Source: Alopecurus myosuroides (Eukaryota; Streptophyta; Magnoliopsida; Poales; Poaceae). Taken from it: a stretch of DNA of 64,000 nucleotides. The position numbers were made by a program, and so were the translations under genes. The notes beneath the pieces are model-generated. The model saw only the letters and a program-made list of their open reading frames with translations. It ran no database searches and was not told the DNA's origin. Positions 20,472 through 30,941 of the stretch are shown in pieces. The stretch lies in assembly GCA_028641055.1 (NCBI GenBank), contig CM054062.1, forward strand, positions 275,151,349 to 275,215,348. The letters run 5' to 3'. Within the stretch, counting starts at the first letter, position 1, and every line of letters starts with the position of its first letter.

Positions 20472-21070
20472 CACGTCCGGATCTGCTTCTTCCTTCACCC
20501 CTTCTTTTTCTGCAGCCACTTTTCGCCTGTGAAGCTTCTCTGCTTCTTTCGTAGTTTCGTTGCTGCGATGTGCTCTGCCTTAAGCCGCTTCATTTCCTCT
20601 TCCTGCTGCTGCCTCTCGAACCAAGTATCCACGTCGGCCCAAACTGAACACGGACAAATACAAAGGGCATTTAATAAAAAAATTGTAAGAAAAAAGAAGT
20701 CAATTTCATGCTAAGAATTATAAATAACAATCATACAGCACGTAGTGCATAAGAATAGTAAGAACTACTGTATGTACAAAAGTTTCTGTCAGCCTAGAAT
20801 TCCCATAGAAATCATCTAAACCAGGCCCCCACTAGCACACTGGCACACTGCATTACGAGCATTCACTTGCATAGAAAAAATCAGTACCCAGCGAATATAG
20901 AGCTAAACTAAAACGAATTTAGCAGCTGATCACACACATGATCCCAGGCATAGGAGCACACAAAATACACATGGTGGCGATTTCACAAGTCGCCACGAGC
21001 TTTCACCATTTCCAAACTGTGCCCACAAAGACATGGTTCTCCGCACTACCCTGGCCCCTCAAGTTTCCTT
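20472..21070. other. 3' flank of TERT
   Basis: No ORF or repeat is supported. The segment nearest 21070 is expected to hold the TERT 3' UTR on the minus strand. Confidence 0.4.
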
Positions 21071-24000
21071 CTAATATCTGAACTCCCAGAACATCGAAGA
21101 GTGAGAGTCGTCAACAGCATAGCGCAAACTGTCAGAGCCACGGTCCATGTGGCCGTATTCCCCAATCTCTGCTATCAAGAGCGCCAACAGGTCCCTGTGG
21201 CATGACTGCTTCTTCTGAAGAACACGGATGTACGCAGATAATCCAAGCCAAATGGTCTCTTTGCGCCTTAGCTTTAGGACCGGGCGCACATCCGATTGCA
21301 GCTCCGCGTCTTGTATGCGGCTGATGATGAGACTATGCATGTATCTGTTCAACAGGAAAAAAAGGGGGAGAAAGTCATTCGGAAAGTCCAATTCAATTTA
21401 CATTATATGCCTCATTCGACACAATTCAGAGAGAGAGATAGTAAAACAATAGCCCGGATAAAATACTGTGAGCGAAGCGCTTTTGTATGATTATAATGCA
21501 TGGGTAGAAAGATCTAATGGTACCTGAAGGTGCGCTTGATGATACGCATCACCTCTGGTTTGCTCATGCTGGAATACGGCAAGCTTCGGATGTAGCAATG
21601 GAACTTCATTGCGCATAGCAGGAAGGCCTGGTATAAATTCAGTCGTACGGTGCCTGGCGAGTTGATGTTCGAATCGTAGAAAATGGGGTGACACTTTGGA
21701 CGCATATAATGGCATAGCTTGTCGCTAAGGCACTTCATGGAAGAATGAAACTTCACAGTGATCGTGGACATGATTGTAACATCTCCATACCTGTTCAAAA
21801 ATGTGCATACTCATTACTACTCCCTCCGATCCATATTAATAGGTGCTGAAGTGGATGTATCTAGCAATAAAACATGTCTAAATACATCCACTTCAGCACC
21901 TATTAATATGGATCGGAGGGAGTAGTTCTTTTGGTTAGATAAATCCGTCTGGTACTTACTGAACAGAATATGGGAGTGTTGGAACTTCAAAACTAGTAAG
22001 ACAAACAATACCAAATTTAGGCAATGGACAAATAGACATCTTCTTAGCATCTACGGAAGACAAGCAATGAAGCTGATGGATAGCTAAATAATCAAGTTTT
22101 GTCTTCATGACGAGGTTAGAATAAGTATCCAGGAAGGGATTAAATCAACATCTGAAGAATTGCACAGATCTATTGCAAGTTCTTAACAAGGTCTAGAAAA
22201 TATAGGAAAATCGTGGAGTCTTGTTTCAACATTTTACCTTATATAATTTGCTGTGGTCTAAAAGATTAGTCCAGGTATCAACAGCAAGATGGCAACACAA
22301 GAGCGGTGGTTCATTTATTTCTCAGGGTTAAAAACGGGTCAAGGGTCCTAGACCATTGGTCTATATCGATGAAATTTATCACTGTATTGATGAACTGAAT
22401 CAACAAAAACTAGACACGACAAACGTACCTTGTATAATCAGCTTGAATTTCCAAATTTTCACAGTTTATGAGTAAACCACTCCAAGGTATGAAAGCGACG
22501 CCATCATCACCCCTGTAGAGTCTATTATGGCAATTCTCGCTACTTCCAATGTCGAAGTTAAAACCATATTTTCTCTCATTCATGTAGCTGTTGTAGTACA
22601 CAAAGCCTCTTCTCATCCTATTAAAGAAGTTCAAAGCATGCTTCTTTGAGGAAGAGATAAACACGAAATCGTCAATGAACCTCATCAACAAATTTTCTGG
22701 CGCTGAAACAGCATCTCCTGAATTCATCATCCCATCATGCAGAAAATTCAATACCATAGAATTTTCAAGGTGGCCATAGTACAGGGAACAAAGGTTGGGA
22801 GATAATTTGTTTCCTTGGGCAATCCCTACTTGTTGCAAGTAAAAGTTCTGGCCAATCTTCAGAATATTGCACTTGACTTGTTCAAAAAGGACACGCTGAA
22901 GCTCTTCCTTCCGGATTGTACTAACAGTTCCCTGAATCCACAAAGAAATTAAGGTTTTAAGGCATTCTACTGATCGACACTTCTAGCTAAGAAACAACAG
23001 GAAGTAAAGAGATTGTCAAAAAAGAGTTACAGAAGTTTGACATATGGCTAATGCTGAATCAGTCTACTTTACACTAACTAACTTAAGTAATCAAGCGCAA
23101 GCTGCTACAATACATGTCTGAATTTACAGGTGTATTTCGTATTAACTAGTTTAAGTAATTAGAAGGCATGTGAAAAGCTTCCCCAAAACTGAATGAGACA
23201 AACAAAAAAATTATGATTTGAGCAGATTTGACTTCCAATAACAAGCATCTGAATGTTGTGGTTGCTACATAATATTTTAGTAGCAGCCACGTCCACTAAC
23301 AAGTCAAGCCCAGGAGAATAAACAAAAAGTGCTCTAATACAATACCTGATCAACAAGAATTCCACCACTTGATGATGGCTGAATTGAGAAATCGTGGATA
23401 TTGTTTTCGTTGCTGACAGAGACATTTGAATCAAAGCGGTAAGTCGCATCCTTAGACCTACTGTATATTACTTTCGTACATTTCCTCAGGGCATACTCAT
23501 CATCTTTGAGAACCTCATCCATAATTTTCAGTAGCATATCATGTTCAACACAATCAAATGCCTTGGATACATCAGCAACAACAATATATACCTTCTGCTC
23601 CTTCAACCGTTTTCTTACTGAAGAGACAAAACTGGAAAGGTTCTTGTGAACACTATCGTAGTCGAAAACAGAAGAACCAAACATCTCTGGATTCTCATCC
23701 CTTACTTTTTTAATAACTAAGTGACACTTACTGAGAATGCCGTCCTTTGCTTGAGCTTTAAAATTTACTAATGGTCTCATATCTTTTGTTTTTGGAAGAA
23801 ATCTCACCGTTGAAGAACGGTACAGATGTCTTATCGCTCTCATCGATGTACCATGCAAGGTCCTGAAGCTCTGCGCTTTTAAGGAAGCAATAGCATTGCT
23901 AGTAAGATTCCTCCAAACTGACTTTGGATAATAGAAAACATCATATCGCTTTGTTTCCCTTTCTGTAACATAAAAGTATGTACTGATCAATGGTATCACA

Positions 24001-27000
24001 ATATCAGAAAATAACCAGCTAATCCAACAACGCAAGAGGTTGTTCTGTTTCTGTTCCTCCATGCCACTTGGTACCTCAGTGTCTTTTCTCATTGGTACAG
24101 AGCAAGAGCAACCAGTGGATCCAATTTTTGATAGCCAAGAATAATATGATACTTTCAGCTCACCAATACAATCAGTTACTTGAAATGTTTCATACCTCCG
24201 TAACCTTATAAACTTCCCAATGTTTATCCTTAAAGATCTCTTACTAGAAGGATCGCCAAGCAAAGGCTGCGGTATGATACGTGTCAGCACTGCCCAGACA
24301 AAGGATACTACTTGCTGATGTGTACTGTAAGCTTCCAATTGAGTAAAAGATCCATCACGATACGCTGATTTTCCTCCCACTGAATATTGTATGCTTCCAT
24401 TGTTCTTGGCCACATTAGCTGAAAGGAACCCATCCTCTGCGACCTGCTTTATATAGAAAGAGAATATGACATCATTATTCTAGTTTCCATTAACAAATTT
24501 GTTCTATTTTGACCAAGTATATCATAACAACATGTGCAGAACGAAATGCCTAAACACATACTGCATATAATTATGCATTGAGGTTCAATAATTCGCTTTT
24601 GTCATGTTTGATCAGCATATCAGTTAAGAGACAAGTATGTCATTCCATAACAAAAATATTGTTTTCATTTTTCTAACTGGAAGAGGAGATGGTTTTCCTC
24701 TCTGAGATTCAAAGTTTATAAGTAGAACCAGTTATGTTGCACCAAGTGACATGACCAGTAGTTTGCCGCCCTTTGACACTGGACTATGACAAACTGTAAC
24801 AAGCAACCAAAAGAAACACTATATTTTCAACAGTTAAAGCAAATAATGTAGATACTTCAGGAAAAAGGAGATGTGAAGACAAAATAGCCATAAACTGTTT
24901 TGTTGTGTGATTCTGAATAATATTACTCAAAAGTGGTTTAATTGTACAACAGTACCTTAGACTTGGAAGAGCAATGCTTCATAAATAGTTTATTATACTG
25001 ACAGCGTTTGGAATTCCTTATGAGATTTTTCATTTGTTGAAGCAGCCGGTGGCACCTGGTAACATGAACCATTAGCCACTAACAACAGTAGAGTCAGATA
25101 GATGAAAAGTTTTAAAGAGGAATATATGAGCCTGCATAAGTGCGACAACGAACAAGAAATGGTTCCATGGCCTGCATTCGAGCATTTGCAGTGGCTTGTG
25201 TTAACATGTGTTATTGTACAAAAGGCTGGCAACTGACCAAAAGTATGGAAAAAAAACTGTAAGAGTGGTGTATAATATGTATAGTGGTGTAGGCCCTTTA
25301 GCCCAACATATAGAGTAGAGACCAACGTAATTGTGCACACGTATCTCACTGCTATAGAGGAAAACTGATTGGGTCTTTCCAGGTACAGGAATACAATTTT
25401 ATGAACCTTTGTAAGATGTTTTTATTCGCCTGGCAGCAGGTCACTAAAATAGTAAAATAGTCATTTCATCTGGGTTAGTAAGTTAAACTAATATGTAGTA
25501 TCAGTGTATCACAAACAGATGAGTTCAGTAGTACTTGTGTCCGACAGAGAAAGGTGAATCATAAAATCGCTATTCTCATGTACAGTCTAAAGTTACGAGC
25601 AAATTTATGCGAAATGCTGAAAAGCCACATTGGCTAATGAACCTTACTGGCAAAATAGTACAAATCAAATCTGTTGACTCACAAGCAATTAGAATTTCCT
25701 GTGGAAGATCCATTGCAATCGCAATGGTAGAACTTTATGCAACACCCCTTGATTCCAAACATGCGCTTTATTAGAGACAGTGCGTCGGTCCGTTTCCTTT
25801 TATTAGTCAAATCTAACAGCATTAAGGAAATTCTGAAGAAGATAGTATGACAAATAATATATACAATGATAGATTACCACGAATAGTTAATATGTGGAGA
25901 CAAAAAATAAATCAACACATTAAAATGTAGTAAGACTTGTGAAATGCCATCTGTGACCTCCAAATGCCAGTATTTAACAAACGAGTACTTTAGTTTTAAT
26001 TCATTTTACAGCCAGAACACATCATATAAAATATAGAGGAAACACATGCAGAAAAGGAAGTATTAAATATAAAATGAAACATAATAAAGCTAAGAAACAA
26101 TACCCCTAAGGCCAGCTCTTGTTACCTGTATAAATTAGCCAGAAATCAATTGATTTTGATTTTCAAATATCGTGCAATGGTCCATATATCTGAATGAGGA
26201 CATGAACACACTGGTAAACGTAAACTACTTAAAAGTTGTATTGAATAATTCATAAGTTTCCTCCAAATAACATGTTAGATAATGAAAAGATACAGCAAGA
26301 TTTTAGTTGTATTTCATAGATGCATATTTTTAACAAATTTGCCTCCACATTCATAGATGCATTTCATATTTAATGAAAATATGCAGAGGAAATCTCTAAA
26401 AAAATAGGAACACTATATTTTATTTTAAAATGGCTTAATGTCTGTAAATCAAATGATATGATCAATGGTAACTAGAAACATTACAGTGAGTAAACCATAT
26501 GCGAGATACGACAGTAAAACTGTCAAGACACCAACATACTACCCGTTCATTACCAGCATCACACCAAGTACGTTATGTCATAGAGTACATCTAGCGACAC
26601 AGCAGCAAAGAAGATCCCATGTTGCAATATAAGTCACCAACAATATATATCACTTCCGCACAGAATCCTGCTTTAGACCCCAACAAGAAAAAAACTGAGA
26701 GTTGATTTAAACTCAATCTTGTTCTCCACTTACTGCAACTTCAGAACAACTTTGTTAACAGTAACTCTGGTTGCAGTTAGAGAGATTGGCACACTTCAAG
26801 TTTTGGTAGGTATAGAAATAACAAAAGGATACTGTTGCGATGGAAGACGTTCTTGGATATTCTTTTGTTATACAAAATACCGTGTCTTCGTATGAGAGAG
26901 TCTAGTGATACACATTTCGAAGCATTCAACATTAGGCAATTGAAGCAGATCGGACCACTCTGCAAGTACAAAAATATGTTGAAGTTTCATTCAACTGTGT

Positions 27001-30000
27001 AGCGAGACAATTGATCAGTGCTTCTGAATTTCAATAACACGCCAGAAAGAAAGGAAAAAAGCAAGGCCCGGTATCAAAAGGCATGTGCACAAAAACTACA
27101 AAGTTGTTATGTGCTGTACTTTGTATGTTTTAGTTTTGTTGAGTTTCAGGGTGTGGGCATAAAGTAGTCAACTTTGGTGGTGAGATGGTGGATACAGGTG
27201 ACCACCATTCTGATTTAGGGTTGGAGCTTAATATCATTTTCGATATTCTTGATCAAAACACAACGGTAGAATCTTTTGAGATAAAAAAAATCATGAACAA
27301 ATCTTCAGGACATGACAAGCAGCTAATTACTTGGAAACATACTCAAGCTAATCAGTCTAATTCAGAAAATATCCTGGCTGACTTCATATCAAGTCACCAG
27401 CCCTAACTGGGGGTGTAGCGGCCCACATATGAGCAGGGCCACATGAAAATAACATTACAAATACTACCAGATGGGCTGATGAATTCTACCGCAGATGCCA
27501 GGCCCATCCAACCTCTGTATAAATTATGTAGAAAGGCTCACTTGTGTACACAACAATAAGGGCAGTACATCAAAGGGTAGTGTATAAGCCTAATGACAGG
27601 GGTATTTTGTCAAAAGAGAAGGTAACCAAACCAGTGATAATCACTAGAAAGTAAAACATTCCCTTGATATCAGAGTAAATGTGAGAACCAAGTTCTGGGG
27701 TGGCTATAGCTCACGATGGTGAACTCGCCAACCAGCGTTCAAATCGTGGGGTGCTATCTGCATGAAAAAATCGCGAAGCTGTCTCATCTCCTACCTAAAC
27801 AATGTACAGTTAAGAAAGGGATCTGTCCCTCTTTAGCCATGTTTTTTAAGCAGAGTAAATGTAGCAAATGAAACAAGAACGGAAGGAATGCATATAATAC
27901 TGAGCAAATGGACTTGACTAGAATCAAAGTAGTACCCTCCAACAGCAGTCACAGTTACAATTTTGTAAGTAGCAAATATCCAATTTTACGATTTGCATGT
28001 GACAAAAATTCAGAAATACTAAAACAAAATATGGTTCTGCGCTATTTTATACCATGTTAGGCACAAGACATTTCTTGCACTGTTGCTCGCCCCACACGCT
28101 AGTAAAATATGCAATTTGCTACTCCAAAGAGGTGGTATTGAGGATGTGCAATTCCATTGTCTCCGTGACATGTGACACTACGATTAGCAGATCAGTGAGA
28201 CATTAAGTTGAAAATCTTCAAGTCTCAATCCCTCTCACCCACATTATTGTGTTTACACTTTCTAACTATATAATATATAATTTTAAGTGTAAGCACAAGA
28301 GAATACAGTAAAAACAAATATCAGGAGACTGGGAGGGAATTGAGATACAGTTGTTAGTAGCTGAAGTCCTACTTGGGGCCTTGTATACTGGTCTCCTGGT
28401 ATATTGTCACCACATGATAGATTATGGGAAGGCATAATATCCAGCACAGAACTGCATGACTTCCGAGATGACAGGACAGGTACATTGCAAGGCTGTTCGA
28501 TTTGTGGAACATTATTATCATTGTTCATTCCAAGAGAAGTGGTGTCTGCAGTAGGCTGCAAGGAGTGTCTTTGATTCTTCACTTCAGCAGCTGAGCCATG
28601 TGATGAGATATTACACACAGCATGGTCACTCTTGCTTAATTTACTTGACTCTGTTGACCTATCTTCAGAACACGCCTGCTTCTGCTTAGTGCGACGTTGC
28701 CAACTGTATAACCGTTTTCTTTTCCTAGGCTTCTGGGTAACACAATCAGAACAGTTACATCCATCACCTGAACATTTAGGCTTTATAATGCTCACAGTAT
28801 CACAACTTCCAGAACTTGGCAGAGCATCAACTTTCTGAGTGTTATCTGAGCAGTCAAACCCAGATTTTGAACTGCCGACAGGATTGCCTTGAGATATGTC
28901 TTGTGCCTTGTCTGCATTACGCCACATGTAGCACTGAAATCACAAAGAGGTGCATTATCTGATCAGTTTATTAAAGAGAAAAAAAACACATTAGCATTCA
29001 CTGTTTGCAAAGAACATTCAGCAGGAAGAGCACAAAGAAATTTTAGGGATGTAGTGTCAAAGATGATTATAAGAAATCCCATAGCCAAGTTTGCAACCTG
29101 GAGAGCTTTCAGATTGTAACCAATGATTTAAGTAGGCATCAACACACGGAGATCTTAACTGCTGACTACAAGATAAGAATATAAAGGCATACCGTGTGGC
29201 ATTTCGCTTTGACGGATCTGGGTTGTTGTTTTCTTTGCATCATACTTGAGGCTATATGCTTTCGTAGAACAACATTGAGTGGAACACCGGTGACCTGAAG
29301 ATAGTCACTCTTTCTAACGGGCAAAAAGATGGATGAGTGCATGAGAATGTAGCACATGAGAAGATCCCCAATCTGAAACATAGCAAAAGGTTTTCTGTCA
29401 GGCAAAAGAACATGAGGAGCTTTACACATGAGAGGACAAAGTGTTTTGTTGCACTTACTCTCTGCATGAGAATATCCCAGGACGGAGAGGAAACAAGGTT
29501 ACTGGCAAGGCTACCCTAGTAAGCATAAGAATTTTGCGATCATTAATGGATAGATAGATACAGTAGATGAGCATGAAAGCTAGGGGCACGTTTCGCATCT
29601 GAAGAACCTACGGGCACATCGATTATTTGTTTTGAACCTACGGGTCTACATTTGTTGGGCCTTTCAGGAAGCGAGAGATGACGTACCTGGCGGAGGCCGT
29701 TGCAGAGGACGTTGGTGGTTTTGCCGGAGCTGTCCGTCCAAATCCCCTTGGTCGCCTCCCGGACGAGCTGCGCGTGGAGCACCGTGCAGGCGAACGGCAG
29801 AGCCTCAGAAACCCGGCAAAAAACGAGAAACCTGCAGCGGGACTACAAGGTGAAGAAGGGGGGGAAACCTGGGCCTGCGAGTAGCCGGCGTTGCCAGGAG
29901 TGTACCGCGGCGGCGGGGGCGGGGCGGGCGTCTGCTGGACGGCGCAGACGGCACGGGTAACGAGGCGGCGGTATGCGACGGGGTCGTCGGGGCGGAGGAG

Positions 30001-30198
30001 GTGCGCCCAGCGGCGGCACGCGAGGCACCCGGCGGCCGCGCCGCGGCAGGCGGGGCAGGGGGCGGCGCCCGGAGTTGGCGGGGAGGGCGGCGGCAGGAGG
30101 GCGAGTATCGCGGCGCCGAGCGGGCGGGTGCCGGACCCGTACGCCAGGCGGAGCTCCGGGCGGCCGCCGAATGCGCGGCGGCGGCGGCGCCGCGCCAT
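21071..30198 (-). CDS. TERT: Telomerase reverse transcriptase (TERT), multi-exon
   Basis: Catalytic subunit of telomerase, copying telomerase RNA onto chromosome ends in the nucleus. Exons read on the minus strand: 30198-29869 (MARRRRRRAFGG; CPAC and CLAC pairs), 29803-29687, 29515-29459, 29372-29193 (IGDLLMCYILMHSSIFLP), 28933-28373 (variable linker, basic KPRKRKRLYSWQRR), 26959 to about 26835 (CFNCLMLNASKCVSLDSLI; 3' end unresolved), 25056-24957 (CHRLLQQMKNLIRNSKRCQY), 24443-23346, 22931-22429, 21790-21524 and 21344-21071. Exon 24443-23346 holds the T motif (TYFYVTERE, FYYPKSVWRNL), motifs 1/2 (VRFLPKTKDMRPLVNF) and motif A (VVADVSKAFDCVEHD). Exon 22931-22429 has B' (GIAQGNKLSPNLCSLYYG), C (RFIDDFVFI) and E (WSGLLIN). 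The last two exons form the C-terminal extension. Phases agree from 25056 to the stop. The protein is about 1,200 residues, against roughly 1,120-1,260 for plant TERTs. One exon or part of one is probably missing between 26.8 and 25.1 kb. Confidence 0.93.
21820..21922. mobile_element. Stowaway MITE in a TERT intron (103 bp)
   Basis: CTCCCTCCGATCCATATTAA and its reverse complement bound the element, with TA on both sides (21818-21819, 21923-21924). It sits 30 bp upstream of the acceptor of the exon at 21790, close enough to affect the branch-point region. Confidence 0.93.
27414..27658 (+). repeat. Possible LTR remnant in a TERT intron
   Basis: A purine run (AACTGGGGG) is followed by TGTAGCGGCC. 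About 245 bp later the sequence TAAAACA is followed by TTGATATCAGAG, which resembles the TGGTATCAGAG primer-binding site of Copia elements. A TATAAATT lies inside. A short ORF just upstream (27185-27406) could be a degenerate pol end. Weak evidence; no second LTR is seen. Confidence 0.3.
27683..27850 (+). mobile_element. tRNA-derived SINE in a TERT intron
   Basis: Flanked by identical 12-bp repeats CAGAGTAAATGT (27671-27682 and 27851-27862). Inside are an A-box-like segment (TAGCTCACGATGG, 27707-27719) and a B-box-like segment (GCGTTCAAATC, 27735-27745). It ends in a T-rich tail (GTTTTTTAAG), as some grass SINEs do. At 168 bp its size is typical. It is antisense to TERT. Confidence 0.75.
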
Positions 30199-30421
30199 CG
30201 AGTCGCCAGCTGGGGGGTTTGGGTCACGGCGAGAAGAAAAGACACTGGTGGTGGGGAAGGAGTGAAGTTTGGGGGGAAGGGGCGGGATTTGTGTCAAAAA
30301 AGTTTCCGCCATTTTTCTTTCTTTGACTTTTGATTGGTTCGGCTTGTCGGTACATAAACCGTTTTGACTTTTGACTAGAGCTATTTTTATTTTTATTTAA
30401 ATTATCCCGCTCTATCTAGAG
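30199..30421 (-). promoter_or_regulatory. TERT upstream region
   Basis: Only about 220 bp separates the TERT start codon from the hAT-type element. The segment changes from GC-rich near the ATG to AT-rich (TATTTTTATTTTTATTTAAAT near 30382-30401), which may serve as core promoter. No clear TATA box could be assigned. Confidence 0.4.
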
Positions 30422-30933
30422 CAAAGCTGGCCAAATGGGCCCGTGCCGGCCCGCGAGCACGGCGGCACGGCCCGCCGTGGGCCTGGCACGGCACGTGGCT
30501 TGGCGGGCCGTGCTCGGCCCGTGGCCCGCCGTGGGCCGTGCTGGGGCCTGCAGGCCAAGCCCGCGTGCCGGCACGGGCACGGCCCGTTTAACCGGTCAGG
30601 CACGCGAGGCCCGCCAGGACGCGAAGGCCCACCACGCGTGCGCGGCAGTTTTGAGCGAAATTAGGCCATTTTAACTAGAATTTCGACCAGGAGGGCTGTT
30701 TTAGTCTAAAAAATGTCATTTTTTGACGCGGGCCGAAATAGGCACGGTGGGCCTAATCTTGCCGCGGGCCGGCACGTTTAGTAGGGGGACGTGCCTGGGC
30801 CTGGCTGCCAAGCCCGTGTGCCGGCACGGCACAGCACGTTTACTAAACGTGCCCACGCGGGCCGTGCCGTGCCAGGCACGATTAGCGCCAGGCGGGCCCG
30901 GGCCGTGCCGTGCCGGCCTGCTGGCCACGTTTG
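30422..30933. mobile_element. hAT-type non-autonomous DNA transposon (512 bp)
   Basis: The ends CAAAGCTGGCCAAATGGGCC and (reverse complement of the right end) CAAACGTGGCCAGCAGGCC pair imperfectly. The element is flanked by the 8-bp direct repeat ATCTAGAG (30414-30421 and 30934-30941), the hAT target-site length. The interior is very GC-rich with many GGCACGG/CCGTGCC words and no transposase ORF. Confidence 0.85.
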
Positions 30934-30941
30934 ATCTAGAG

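Noticed and set aside
29638..30333. ORFs on both strands across the first TERT exons
   Set aside because: Frame shadows in GC-rich DNA; the TERT frame and splice sites explain the region.
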